NCBI GenBank assembly: GCA_038502055.1
Contig: JAXRKN010000020.1
Coordinates: 496,001 to 560,000 of the forward strand
Length of the DNA stretch: 64,000 nt
DNA from: Tanytarsus gracilentus
Lineage: Eukaryota > Arthropoda > Insecta > Diptera > Chironomidae
Direction of reading: 5' to 3'
The notes under the pieces were generated by a model that saw only the letters and a list, made by a program, of their open reading frames with translations, was not told where the DNA came from and made no database searches. This document shows, one piece after another, positions 1 to 10,717 of this stretch. Made by a program: the position numbers and the translations under genes. Within the stretch, counting starts at the first letter, position 1, and each line of letters opens with the position of its first letter.

Positions 1-995
1 CAATAATTTCAGCGACATCAACGTCGATGTGCGGAAAAGTTGGATGACGTGATTGAGTGTCCCACTCGCCGGCACTAAAAATATCAAAAAATTAAAATAA
101 ATAAATTAATTTAATTAATTTTTTTTTCTTACCGAACTTTAAGGAGATCTGGATATTTATCAAAAACACAATGAGCAGCTAAAAAAGAGGAGAAATATTA
201 AAGTTTTTAAAATTTAATAAAGATTGTTTGAAGCTGGAAATTCTGCTTCACCTGTGAGCACAACCGACGGTGTAATCAAACTTCCACCGCAAAGATAAAC
301 GTTTCGAGTTCCATCGTCAGAAAATTCTTCTAAAAAATATAAAATAAACTTAAAGTCAAATAATTTTAATCTCGCACCTTTCAAAATTGCGATCATCCAA
401 GGAAATTCTCCAAACTCGGCATTTCCATCGCTGTTTTTCGTGATTTTTGGTGTGAATTTTTTTAAATTTCTTTTTCCACACTGAAATTCTTCGAGTTGCT
501 TTCCCTCATCAGATAATTCATCTTTTGGTATTGAAGTCACTGGAGATTCAACAACGCAGCATTCTTCAAAATATTCGAGACATGTTTGACCTCCACCGAA
601 TCGAGGATTGATCACACTTGAACCGTTTCGATTTACTTTTCCATCGAAGCAGAGATAGTAAGGCACGCACTCACGAATAATTCCGGGTTCGGATGTGCAG
701 AGCTGGAAAATGAAATTAATTTTGAAATTATTAAAAAGTTTTGTAGGTTTTGGATCTTTTTTAGGATTTTTAAAAAATCTTTTTACTAATAAATTTTAAT
801 TTTAATTCAGAATTTTTTACAAATGAATTTTAATTAAAATTTAATTTTTTTACACACTTTTAGGTTTGGTTTTTTCACAACTTCCACAATCGAACCCGAA
901 CTCGATTCTTCTAAAGAAACATTTAAAGGTTGAGCTTGAGTTGCAGCAATGAAAGATGCAGCAAATATTAAAAATAATTTAAAAATTTTAGCCAT
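1..995 (-). CDS. CLIP-domain serine protease homologue (PPAF2/CLIPA-like), 5' part
   Basis: Secreted trypsin-fold protein of the CLIP family; relatives act in haemolymph cascades such as prophenoloxidase activation. Exons by splice sites: 858-995, 378-702, 252-329, 133-178, 1-74; the gene runs off the window. The start at 995 gives a signal peptide (MAKIFKLFLIFAASFIAATQA). A Cys-rich CLIP module follows (ECVPYYLCFDGK ... ECC). Next come the start of the protease fold (FGEFPWMIAILK), CGGSLI, TAAHC with the catalytic-type His, and VRAGEWDTQ, which is typical of PPAF2/masquerade-like proteins. Introns are 48 to 155 bp and phases agree throughout. The Ser195 region lies outside the window, so whether it is an active protease or, as in most CLIPA proteins, an inactive homologue cannot be judged. 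Confidence 0.85.
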
Positions 996-1671
996 GAATT
1001 TAATTTAAAGTTTTAATCATCTCTAAAATGTTCAAAAACTTGTTTAGAAAATTTAAATTCTTGGTTAATTAATTAAATTAATTTAAAAGAAACTTTTATG
1101 AATATTTTTTATTTCTTTCAAAAGACTTCGTAAATATTTGAAAGTTGATGAAGAAATGAAATGAAAACAACAAAAAATTTTAGCATTATTAGAAAATTGA
1201 GAAGATTCTAATGAGAATTAAAAATTTATTTCCAAACTGTACTTTTCGGTTACCTGAATTATTTTAAGGCTGTCAAGTGTTTTTAGTTAGGTAAAAATAA
1301 ATTTATAAGGGTTGCAAATTAGAAAATTCTAGTTTCATTCCCAACTATTAAAAATTTGATCATAAATCGAAAAAGTTAATTAAAAATTATTCAAAATAAT
1401 TTTATACGAAAAATTCATTTAATTTTTATAAAATTCACACGATCCAAATGTTTGCATCCTACACTTAATTTTTATCATGTTTATTTTTATTTTTATCTTA
1501 ACAACTCGAAAAAGAAAGCAAACAGAAACATTGAACTCAGCAATTATCTTCAACAAACTCAACTAAAAACACTTCACGTGCATTGAATAATTTTAATGAA
1601 ACTTCACAATCTGTAAATGATAATTTTTTCATTACTCATTCAGTCGTTGCCGTGCACTTAAAGCGATCATA
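996..1671. other. Intergenic, divergent promoter region
   Basis: This 676-bp AT-rich spacer lies between the divergently transcribed CLIP homologue and the P450, so it must hold both promoters. No convincing TATA box, repeat or small ORF was found. Confidence 0.5.
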
Positions 1672-3703
1672 ATGAATTCAACAGAATTTGTGCTGCTGCT
1701 GAGTTTTCTGCTAAGTTTAGCTTTTTACTTTGTACATCGACAATTTAATTATTGGAAAAAAATGGGAGTTCAATTTGAACCACCGACTTTTCCTTATGGA
1801 AATTTAAAAGGTGGGATTTAAATTTTAAATTTTCAACATTTTTAAAAAATAATTTTTAAATTTTTGAAATTTTTTTTAAATCAATTTAAATTAAACTTTT
1901 TTCTTCACAGGAATTTCTAAAAAATTTCACCAATTTGAGATTCACCAAAAAATCTACGAAAAGTTTAAAAAATCCGAAAAACCTTTCACGGGAATTTATG
2001 CATTTTTTGAGCCCGTCGTTCTCGTCACAAATCTCGACTTTGTCCGCACAGTTTTCACTAAAGACTCATCGAACTTTCTCGATCGCGGCGCTTACTACAA
2101 CGAGAGAGACAATCCAATCTCAGCTCACCTCTTCAACCTCGATAACCCCAAGTGGAAAATTTTGAGAACGAAACTCACTCCGACTTTTACTTCCGGGAAG
2201 ATGAAAATGATGTTCGGAACTGTCGTTGAGGTTGGCGAGCGATTTATTAAGAAATTAGAGAGTGAAGTTCAAATTGCGGTCAATGGAGAAATTGAGATTA
2301 AAGAATTTGCAGCGAGATTCACAACCGACGTGATTGGTTCTGTCGGTTTTGGTCTCGACATCAACTCACTCGACGATCCAAACACAGAATTTCGAGTTCG
2401 AGGCAAAGAAGCTTTCGAAAAGCCAAAATATAATCCAGGAATTCAGCAAATTATGGTCACTTTCAAAGAACTTTGTCGTAAACTTCATGTGACGTCAATT
2501 CGCAAAGATCTCGAAGGTTTTTTTATCCGAATTGTTCGCGAGACAATTGAGCAGCGTGAGAAAAATTCGATCGTTAGAAATGACTTCATGCATTTGTTAA
2601 TTCAACTTAAAAATCATGGAAAACTTGAAGGAGAAAATTTGGAAATTGGAAAACTTTCGTTGAATGAAATTGCGGCGCAATGTTTTATTTTCTTTTTAGC
2701 TGGCTACGAAACGAGTTCAACTGCGATGTCTTACGCGTGAGTGCAATAAAATTTTATCTTATTTAATTAGTTTTTTAGAGCTTCACAGATTTCTCCCGGT
2801 AAATTTTAATTTTAGACGATTTTTAAATTAACAAAAAAATTTTAAAAAAATCTAGAAAATTAAAAAAATTAGAAAATATAAAAAATTAAAAACTATTTTA
2901 AAAATTATCTTATCCCGGAATATTTTTTATATTATTTGTGAATCCCTAATTAAATTTTTTAATGATGTTGTTTTAGCCTCCACGAGCTGGCTTACAATCA
3001 AAATGTTCAAGATAAAGCGAGAGAAAATATTTTAGAGGTTCTGAAGAAATACGACGGCAAGTTGACGTACGAAGCGATAATGGAGATGGATTACCTTGAG
3101 AACTGCATCAATGGTGAGATAAAAAAATTATTTTTATGATTTTAAAATTTGATTTTTAAAAATTTAAATTTTATTAATTAATTTTTCTTATTAATATTCA
3201 AAAATTTATCAAAAATCTCAAAATATTTCCAGAGTCTCTCCGCATGTATCCGCCCGTCACAACTCTCGCTCGTTATTGCAATGAAGATTATCAAGTTGAT
3301 TCGACGAATTATTTCATTAAAAAAGGTCAACTTGTTGTCATTCCAACTTACGCCATTCACCATGATCCGGAGATTTTTCCAAACCCCAAAGAATTTAATC
3401 CGGATCGATTTTGTAATGAAGAAAAAGCGAAGAGGAGTCAATACGCATTTCAGCCATTCGGACATGGACCAAGGTGAGTTGAAATTTGATATGAAATCTA
3501 ATAAAAAATGTTTAAATTATTTAAGGAACTGCATTGGACTTCGTTTCGGCGTGATGCAAGCTAAAATTGGACTCGCGATGTTGCTGAAAAATTTCAAATT
3601 TGAAGTTTGTGAAAAAACCGAAAATCCAATTCAGTTTAAAAAAAATATGCACATAATGTTGTCGCCGGTTCATGGAATTCATTTAAAAATTGTAAAATTA
3701 TAA
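1672..3703 (+). CDS. Cytochrome P450, CYP6-like (CYP3 clan)
   Basis: Microsomal haem monooxygenase; CYP6 enzymes oxidise xenobiotics and lipids using electrons from P450 reductase at the ER. Exons 1672-1810, 1911-2736, 2977-3113, 3233-3473, 3526-3703 join in frame to 506 residues, normal for the family. Visible features: N-terminal membrane anchor (FVLLLSFLLSLAFYF), I-helix AGYETSS (about 310-316), K-helix ESLR (368-371), and haem-binding FGHGPRNCIG with ligand Cys450. The phase of each intron matches and no key residue is missing. AATAAA at 3718-3723 is a likely poly(A) signal. The CYP6 assignment rests on motif style and could be a neighbouring CYP3-clan family. Confidence 0.93.
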
Positions 3704-4535
3704 ATTTTAATTTTTAAAATAAATAATTTAAAAAATGTCTGTGGGTTGAAATTTGTTTTATAATTTTTTTAAATTGATTCGGCTGAATTTGTTAAAAATA
3801 CATAAACTTGACATTAATTTTGTCCACATTAGTTTTCTGTTTTAATCTTGCATCGAATCTAGTAATTAATCACCAATTCATCTTCGCTTGCCGGTTTTTT
3901 GAGATGAACACAAGAAATAACCTAGGAGAAAAACATTCAAGTTAAGCTCGAAAATTTTCGTGAATTTATTTGTGTGTGTGTCGGTGTTCTTAAGATTCCA
4001 TTCAAACGAGATTTTTCGACGACGCAAAAAATTCTAAATTAAAATTAGCAAGATGTTATTGATCTGTGTCAAGGCCAGAAAAGCTGTTTTAAAAGAAAAT
4101 AGAATAAAAATTTCAATTTTGCTTTCTAAAAAAAATCAGGCATGGGAAATCAAAATATTCAATGTTAGTAAATGTTTCAAATTTTTTTTGAATTTTGTGA
4201 GTTTGATAAAAAAAATTAAAAGATTTTTAATCACAAAAAAATCAATTAGTAATAACTTCTAAAAATTTTACAACTTTTTACATCTTTAGTTCTCATTCCC
4301 TTGCAAAAATTGCGAAAAAAAACCTAAAAAATTTTATCGAAAAAACCTGTCCATAAATCTTTGAAAACACCAAAATTTATTCTTTAAAAAACAACCTGTT
4401 TAATTTTTTATTTACTTTGCATATGCATTTGCGTGTGTGCTGTATACTTTTGGTAAAAAAAACAATTTTTCCAGCAACCCATTAATGGCCATTTGAGGAA
4501 GTTCATGCGCAAAATTATAGCACTTTGATTATAAT

Positions 4536-4657
4536 CAAAGATGGACAATTACAAAAAAAATACAAAAACTACAAAAAATCCATAAATTTTGTATAAAATG
4601 TAATTAATTTTTTGTAATGTTATTTTTACTCGATTATAGTGTAATTGCCCATCTCTG
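4536..4657. mobile_element. Family 1 MITE, copy 1
   Basis: Terminal inverted repeats: CAAAGATGGACAATTAC on the left, GTAATTGCCCATCTCTG on the right; 122 bp, no coding capacity. The flanks ATTATAAT and ATTGAAAT agree at 6 of 8 positions, compatible with a decayed 8-bp target duplication as made by hAT elements. The interior shares a motif around TTTTGTATAAAATGTAATTA with the other copies. Confidence 0.7.
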
Positions 4658-4687
4658 ATTGAAATCATAAAATTCAATAAAAAAAAA

Positions 4688-4780
4688 TCTGATTGCATTA
4701 CAAAAAAATAAATCTAATTAATTACATTTTCATACAAAATTTATGAAATTTCTGTAATTTTTTGTAATTGTCCATCTCTG
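4688..4780. mobile_element. Family 1 MITE, copy 2 (degraded left end)
   Basis: The right end GTAATTGTCCATCTCTG (4764-4780) matches the family terminus and the core ATTTTCATACAAAATTTATG is intact. The left end (around TCTGATTGCATTAC) is eroded. It lies 30 bp from copy 1, so the two may descend from a tandem or nested insertion. Confidence 0.6.
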
Positions 4781-4999
4781 TAGATTGAAACTTTTAAAAA
4801 ATCTCTGAAAAATCTTAAAATTAACAAACTCTAAAAAGTTTAAAAAATCTCACAAAAAAATATTAAATTTTAGCTCATTATCAAACAGACAAAAGAACAA
4901 CTGAATAAAGTCAACCGCTCACAATTTAAAATTTGCTAATTTTTCCATAAATCCTTCTTTAATTCAATCAGACAGTTTTTTTTTCGCAGTACAAAATCT

Positions 5000-5006
5000 T
5001 ATAAAG
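5000..5006 (+). promoter_or_regulatory. TATA box of COQ3-like gene 1
   Basis: TATAAAG with Inr-like TCAG motifs at about 5017 and 5030; this would leave a 5' UTR of only about 25-40 nt before the ATG at 5054. Confidence 0.45.
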
Positions 5007-5053
5007 AGTTCGTGCTTCAGAATTTTTCCCTCAGAAATTCTTTGAAGTTCACG

Positions 5054-5815
5054 ATGGCAGCATCAAAATTTAACGTCGATGAGAGTCAGTACAAGTTTAT
5101 GGCTCACTACGCTGACACTTGGTGGGACAAGCATGGACCAATGGAGACTCTTCACTCGATGAACACAGTTCGAGTTCCTTTCGTGTGCAATCAGCTCGAA
5201 ATGCTTGGAAAAATTAAGGATAAAAAATCGCTAAAAGGATTAAAAATTCTCGATGTCGGTTGCGGCGCTGGAATTTTCGTGGAAGCACTCGCAAAGCTAG
5301 GTGCAACAGTTGTTGGAATTGATCCCGTTGAAGAATTAATCGAATCAGCTAAAAATCATCTAAAATCTCAATTTGAAATCGCCGGAAGTGTAAAATATTT
5401 TTGTGAGACAGTCGAAGAGCATCGCAACAGAAATTCTGACTTTTACGACGTGGTGGTTTGCTGTGAAGTGATGGAACATGTTGAGGATAAGAAATCGTTA
5501 GCAGAAGGCTGCTCAAAGGTTTTAAAGCCCGGCGGAGATTTTTTCCTCACGACACCAAATAAAACTTTTTCGTCTTGGTTTTTCGTAATTTTTTGGGCTG
5601 AAACAATTTTGGGCATCATCGAGCGGGGAAGTCACAAGTGGAGCTGGTTCATTCATCACAATGACATGAGCGCGATGTTGAGGGAGTTTGGTGTGCGAAC
5701 TTTATCAGTGAAGGGAATTAATTATTTTCCAATCTTCAAAAAGTGGACAATTTCTAATTACAAAGACAACAATTTTATTTTGCATGCAGTGAAGGAAAAT
5801 TTTCCTCAATTGTAA
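5054..5815 (+). CDS. COQ3/UbiG-like SAM O-methyltransferase, copy 1
   Basis: 253-residue intronless protein. COQ3 methylates ring hydroxyls in ubiquinone synthesis at the inner mitochondrial membrane. The COQ3/UbiG hallmark ADTWW...GPM..LHSMNTVRVPF is present, then SAM motif I LDVGCGAGIFVEALAKLGA, DVVVCCEVMEHV, and LKPGGDFFLTTPN. The first in-frame ATG is 5054. The frame is open further upstream but has no ATG, and a TATA box at 5000 argues against a longer protein. The product therefore lacks the roughly 60-residue presequence usual for COQ3. The intronless structure and the tandem twin at 7892 suggest an old retrocopy that duplicated, so the substrate may differ from that of the canonical enzyme. 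Confidence 0.88.
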   Translation: MAASKFNVDESQYKFMAHYADTWWDKHGPMETLHSMNTVRVPFVCNQLEMLGKIKDKKSLKGLKILDVGCGAGIFVEALAKLGATVVGIDPVEELIESAKNHLKSQFEIAGSVKYFCETVEEHRNRNSDFYDVVVCCEVMEHVEDKKSLAEGCSKVLKPGGDFFLTTPNKTFSSWFFVIFWAETILGIIERGSHKWSWFIHHNDMSAMLREFGVRTLSVKGINYFPIFKKWTISNYKDNNFILHAVKENFPQL

Positions 5816-5857
5816 CTTTATCATATATTTTTTTTTGTTTTTATTTCTCGTTAATTT

Positions 5858-6779
5858 TTAAATGTGAGTGTAAAATTTTTCTTTCGTCACTCCTCGATAA
5901 ATTCTAAACATGAAGACAAAGCAAATTACAGATGTGACAAAATTTAGAGACAAAAATAATTTTAAAATCATGTCAACATTCTCAGGTTCATAGCCTTCGG
6001 TGAAATAATTGTTAAAGTCCATCAGAGGTGATCGAAGGAGATTGATTAGAGGCACGAACATGTTGAGGAGTGTGATGATGCAAAATCGATGAATTATTTG
6101 CGGTTTTGGTTGCTGGCGATTTGAGTTAAAATGTAAAAATTAATTAATAAATTTTAAGTTAAAAATTAGGGAAGAAAATTTCTAATTAAAAATTCTAAAA
6201 TAAATTTTAATGTTAAAGTTTAATTTTTTATAAATTAAAAAAATTTAAATAATTTGAAAAATATAAAAAATTTAAGAAATTTTAAAAATTTAAAAATTTA
6301 AAAAATTTGAAAAATTAAAAAATAAAAATTTTAAAAATAAAAATTTTAAAAATTAAAAATTAAAAAAAAAATTAAAATTAAAAAACTTAAAAAATTAAAA
6401 AAAATTAAATCATTAATTTTTAAATAATTTTTCCTCATCTCCACTCACTTTTGCCTTAAAAATTTCAATCACAAAATAGTAAACAGCGGCACAATGAAGA
6501 ACGTAGAAAGCCGACAAGAAAATCCTCGAAATTTTGTAATCTAAGAAAATAAAAATTAATAAATTTAATAATTTTCAAAATTTTCTTCTTCTTACCCATT
6601 TCAACTTTCAAATTCATTCCATAAAAAACTTCATCAGAGTCGGGAATTTTGTGAGCATCGAATGACTCAATAATCGACGATATTGCCATATAAACTCCAA
6701 AGATCATTTGATAAAAGGCGACGACGTTCATTCCAATTGATGTTGAGCAGCAGTGAACCTTGCGAATAAAGCAGTTCAT
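5858..6779 (-). CDS. Small four-helix membrane protein, unknown
   Basis: Exons 6596-6779, 6449-6540 and 5858-6112 join in frame to 176 residues. The acceptor of the last exon is CGCCAG|CAACC. Four hydrophobic stretches are visible: MNVVAFYQMIFGVYMAISSI; IFLSAFYVLHCAAVYYFVIEIF; FCIITLLNMFVPLINLL; LFLSLNFVTSVICFVFMF. The N-terminus is short and cytosolic-looking with Cys pairs (CFIRKVHCC), and the C-terminus is basic. The topology resembles LAPTM4- or MARVEL-like tetraspan proteins, but I recognise no family motif. It is nested between, and opposite to, the two COQ3-like genes. Confidence 0.7.
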
Positions 6780-7318
6780 TTTAAATGCGACAAATGTTAA
6801 AGTTTAGAAGAATTTTTAGTGAAAAAAATAATTTTCAAGCTTCTTTGGTTGCTGCGAAAATTTTAATCAAGATCGACAAAAAATTAAAATTTTAAATTTC
6901 TAACTTAAAATATTTAAATATTTTTCAATCAAGGGGATTTGACTAAGGTTTAAAAAATTCCACAAATTTTTTCAATTCACTAATTTCTAATTTTTCAACT
7001 CTGGAAATACAAACGAAACAAACACCATCCAATTTTTTTACCTTTTTTTTCGTCAGTGAATAGAAGAGCATGCGAAGAAAGCTTCAAAGCAAAAGAAGAA
7101 AAAATGTGGGCTACCGAAAGAAGCAATAAAAATTTTTTATTGATACAAAATTCGAAGGGGATGACACATAATTTTAAAAATTAATTTATCAAAAAACTTA
7201 AAAATTAATTTTTTAGAATAACATTAAATTTTTTAAAACAGAGTCACTTCCCCTTGTGTTTTACACAAATACAACTGTGAACATACAAAAAAAAACACTT
7301 AAAATCTCAATTTTCAGT
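6780..7318. other. Intergenic
   Basis: 539 bp of AT-rich DNA upstream of the four-helix gene and downstream of the 85-residue gene. It is presumably promoter plus 3' UTR; no repeat or ORF is worth naming. Confidence 0.4.
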
Positions 7319-7576
7319 TCAACGTCCACCAATTGCACTCAAAGTTGAACTTTTTAGCACTGAACTTCCTTTTGGTATAACACTCGAGTATTTTCGTGTT
7401 TTTACTTTCGATAATTTTTTTCTTCCAAAGCAACAACAAAAGATCTTTGCACAAATTCCTTTCGACTCTTCTTCTTCTTCATCTGAATGTTCGTTTTCTG
7501 GCAGTTCTTCATCGGTTAAATAATCAGGCTCGGGTTCAATTGGCTGTTTATTATTTTTCAATGCACTTCTATCCAT
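7319..7576 (-). CDS. Small acidic/Cys-rich protein, unknown
   Basis: Single-exon ORF of 85 residues. The first half is acidic (DYLTDEELPENEHSDEEEEE). Next comes the cluster GICAKIFCCCFGRKK, five Cys next to basic residues, of the kind palmitoylated for membrane attachment, and then a Ser/Lys-rich tail. The strong compositional design and clean ATG-to-TGA frame support it as a real gene. No homologue is recognised. It lies upstream of and opposite to the second COQ3-like gene, separated by about 315 bp that probably holds both promoters. Confidence 0.55.
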   Translation of the reverse strand: MDRSALKNNKQPIEPEPDYLTDEELPENEHSDEEEEESKGICAKIFCCCFGRKKLSKVKTRKYSSVIPKGSSVLKSSTLSAIGGR

Positions 7577-7839
7577 TTTTAATAATTTTCTAACAAAAAA
7601 AATATCTCAAGAGCTCCGCAGATGAAAGCTTAAAATTATTTTAATCATGTGTGTGTTAGTGGTCGCATCTTCATTTTCAAAAGAGAGACAAAGAGAGAAT
7701 TTAAAATTTTTCTCTCGACCTCACTTTATTTTTGAGATGATAAAATTATCTTTTAACCTTCCATGAAATATTTGCAATATTTTTACACATTTTAAGTGTT
7801 AATTCGAGTCTAATTGAATGTTTCTATAAGTGGCAGGAC

Positions 7840-7874
7840 TATAAATTCATAACTAATCACTTAATGATTCAGTT
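7840..7874 (+). promoter_or_regulatory. TATA and Inr of COQ3-like gene 2
   Basis: TATAAAT at 7840-7846 and an arthropod Inr-type TTCAGTT at 7868-7874, about 28 bp apart and just before the ATG at 7892. Confidence 0.55.
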
Positions 7875-7891
7875 TATCTCCAAAAATCATC

Positions 7892-8674
7892 ATGACACCA
7901 TCTAAAGTTAACGTCGATGCCGATCAATATAATTTCATGACGACACTCGCTGACACTTGGTGGAATTTGAAGGGATCGATGGGACTTTTGCATTTAATGA
8001 ACACAGTTCGAGTTCCTTTCGTTTGTGATCAGCTCGAAATGCTGGGAAAAATTAAAGATAAAAAATCGCTTAAAGGATTAAAAATTCTCGATGCAGGTTG
8101 CGGTGCTGGAATTTTCACGGAAGCACTCGCTAAATTAGGAGCAAATGTTGTCGGACTTGATCCCGTCGACGCTTTAATCGATTCAGCTCGAAATCATCTC
8201 AAAACACAAAATTCGATAATAGAAAATGTCAAATACGTTTCTGAGACAATCGAAGAGCATTCGGTGAAAAATTTAAATTTTTATGACGTGGTCGTTTGCA
8301 GTGAGGTGATTGAGCATGTTGAAAATAAAAAATCTTTCATCGAAGCGTGTGCTAAAGTTCTAAAGCCAGGCGGAGATTTTTTCCTCACGACACCAAATAA
8401 AACTTTTTCGTCTTGGTTTTTCGTTTATTTGTGGGCTGAGAAAATTTTGAATATTATCGAGAGAGGAAATCACAACTGGAATTGGTTCATTCATCACAAT
8501 GACATGAGTGCGATGTTGAGGGAGTTTGGTGTGCGAACAATAAAAGTGGAAGGACTTTCTTACTATCCGGTAATTAAGAAGTGGACGATCACAAATTATA
8601 AAGGAACAAATTACGTTTTGCATGCGGTGAAGGAAAATTATTTTGATGAAATAATTTCAATTACTAATTTGTAA
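7892..8674 (+). CDS. COQ3/UbiG-like SAM O-methyltransferase, copy 2
   Basis: 260 residues, intronless, closely related to the copy at 5054: MNTVRVPFVC, GKIKDKKSLKGLKILD and LKPGGDFFLTTPNKTFSS are shared. SAM motif I is LDAGCGAGIFTEALAKLGA. It too lacks a mitochondrial presequence. The two copies differ mostly at the N-terminus (GPMETLHSMN versus GSMGLLHLMN) and the C-terminal tail. Each has its own TATA-type promoter, so both are probably expressed. Tandem duplication after loss of introns is the simplest history. Whether either still serves ubiquinone synthesis is open. Confidence 0.88.
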   Translation: MTPSKVNVDADQYNFMTTLADTWWNLKGSMGLLHLMNTVRVPFVCDQLEMLGKIKDKKSLKGLKILDAGCGAGIFTEALAKLGANVVGLDPVDALIDSARNHLKTQNSIIENVKYVSETIEEHSVKNLNFYDVVVCSEVIEHVENKKSFIEACAKVLKPGGDFFLTTPNKTFSSWFFVYLWAEKILNIIERGNHNWNWFIHHNDMSAMLREFGVRTIKVEGLSYYPVIKKWTITNYKGTNYVLHAVKENYFDEIISITNL

Positions 8675-9245
8675 ATTTTTTGTCATCATTAATTAGAATA
8701 TTAATTAATTAATTATCTTAAAAAGTCTAATAAATTGTTTTTAAAAAATATTTTAATTAAAATTTCTACTTCTAAAAAAATGTAAAAATTTCTAATAAAT
8801 AAAAATTAATCAAAAAAAAAATTCAAAAAAATATTAATCGAGAAATAAATAAAAAATAATCGAGAAAATTCAAAAATCTTAAAAGATTCTGAACCAACTC
8901 AAATCTTAATTTTTAATTGATTTAAATTTATTTCCGTAATATTAATTAAGTAGAGAAATGATGTAAACTTGTAAATTAATAATGTGCGAAAGATTATCAC
9001 AAAAAAATTATCATGTCATCAACTAACATGAACAGAATTTTACAATAATTAAATATGCCTCTCGGACATATAATTAACACCTTAATTAAAATAAATTAAA
9101 TGACAGTGAGAAAGATTTTTTGTATAAAAAGCATCAAATTTTGCATTTATAGCATCAGTTGTGAAATTAAAGTTTCAAATATAAAAATAACAGAAAAAAA
9201 AATTAAAATAAATTTATTTTCTAAAGTTGTTCTAAATTTTTAGTC
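8675..9245. other. Intergenic
   Basis: Very AT-rich 571 bp; only the TATA/Inr of the next gene (9123-9160) stands out. Confidence 0.5.
9123..9160 (+). promoter_or_regulatory. TATA and Inr of the proline-rich gene
   Basis: TATAAAAA at 9123-9130 and ATCAGTT around 9154-9160, about 30 bp apart, a textbook insect core promoter; the 5' UTR would be about 90 nt. Confidence 0.65.
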
Positions 9246-10108
9246 ATGATGAAAGAACTTGTTGTTGTTTTAATTAGCTGGGTGCTTTTTGTCTCTGCTG
9301 CACCAAATATGGTGAGATCTAAAAAAATTAAATTTAAAATTATTTTAATTCATTTATTTGAAAATATTTTGCTTCAATCATAGGTTAAACGTAGTCCACA
9401 AATGCCACCAGGAATTCCATCGCCACCAGGTGAAAGTTAATCTAAAATTCAAAATTCATTACAAAAAAAAATATTAAAATTTATTTAACCAAACTTTTTA
9501 ATTTTAATATTTTTCTGATTCTAAATTAATTTTTTTCGATATTTCTTTAGGCATGCCAAGTCCACCAATGCCACCAATTCCAGGTTTGTTTAAAAAACTG
9601 GAAAAATTTATCATTAAATATTTTTTTTTCTCTTCTTATTAGGAATGTTGTCAGATCAAACTTTGACGAGAATTTCTCGCAGTGCGATGGTAAAAAAAAT
9701 TGAAAATTTTTAAGTTTTAGAATTAATTAAATTTTTCCACAGAACCCACCAGAGCATAAAAAACCAAAAATATCGGCCTGTGGTGAAATGTGTCCTCCAG
9801 AGGATGGACCAAAACCTCCAGCTAGAATTGCTCGAAGCCCATCGGTAAATTTGATAAAATAAATATTAGACGAAAATAATTAAAAATTAAATTTTTAGCA
9901 TCCGCCAGAAGGTGAAATCCCAAAACCTCCAACTATGATTGACGAAAGTGCTGTGGTAGGATTTAAATCTAAATTTTTAATTGCCCTCAATAATTTAATT
10001 AATTTTTAGAATCAATCAAAACGATTCACTCGTCACGCTCCTGAAGCACCAAAATTAATCCAAGAAGCTTTTTATTCGAGCATCACAACTTTTAATCGTG
10101 AGAAGTAA
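9246..10108 (+). CDS. Secreted proline-rich small protein, seven mini-exons
   Basis: Exons 9246-9311, 9384-9429, 9551-9583, 9643-9689, 9743-9844, 9899-9955, 10010-10108 add up to exactly 150 codons (149 residues). All borders are GT-AG, with phases 0,1,1,0,0,0. It has a signal peptide (KELVVVLISWVLFVSAA). The body is built of Pro/Met/Gly-rich pieces (PQMPPGIPSPPG, MPSPPMPPIPG), then two related segments ending PKPPARIARSPS and PKPPTMIDESAV, then a basic tail KRFTRHAP. R/K-R/S sites between units (KRSP, ISRSA, IARSP, KRF) could be cleavage sites. Function is unknown; a multi-peptide precursor, antimicrobial peptide or structural secreted protein are all possible. A clear TATA/Inr lies upstream. 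Confidence 0.75.
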
Positions 10109-10717
10109 AATCGCTGATTTTAAGTTGACGAAAAAATTAAAAATTAATATTTAATACCTTAAATTTAAGAATTATTCAACCAAAAAAATTAAAAGGTTTT
10201 AAAAAAAAATATTTTTATTCGTTAAATTTAAATTTTTTTAAAACCAATAAAAATTATAAGAAACCCCAAACCAAAAAAAAATAAATTACTTTTAATTAAT
10301 TTTTCACTTAATTTAAAAAAGTCTACAAAAAAATCCTCTCGCAAACTCTCAAGATCAAGTTCAAGTTCAGCAATAACAAAAAAACTCAAACACGAGAGAG
10401 CTGAAGCAAATCAAGCTAAATCTCTCGCGAGAGACAACAACAAAAATTTTTAAATAAACAAAAATAAATTTTTTCTCATGTAAGCTTCAGTCAGTTCATA
10501 AAAATCATCACATGCAAGCGTTAAACTCGTGAGCTGATTTTAAATTTCAGATAAGACATCTAAAATTTATTTTTAATTGTTGTGTCACATGCGAATTATT
10601 CATAACAAATTTTTAAGTTGTGGATTTTATGCAAAAAGTCAGATTTTGAAGAGAAAATCTAAAAAAATATTAAAAAATTAATGTTGGAAGAAGAATAAGT
10701 AAATAGGAAAAAATTAA
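10109..10717. other. Intergenic
   Basis: AT-rich 609 bp with several CTCTCGC/GAGAGAC stretches around 10340-10440 but no ORF or element. Confidence 0.4.

Larger units (their letters stand above)
3704..5053. other. Intergenic with two MITE-like copies
   Basis: Spacer of 1.35 kb. A short ORF near 4053-4262 is AT-rich low complexity and not believed. The notable content is two inverted-repeat elements (4536-4657 and about 4688-4780), listed separately. TATAAAG at 5000-5006 lies about 50 bp before the next start codon and probably serves the COQ3-like gene. Confidence 0.6.
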
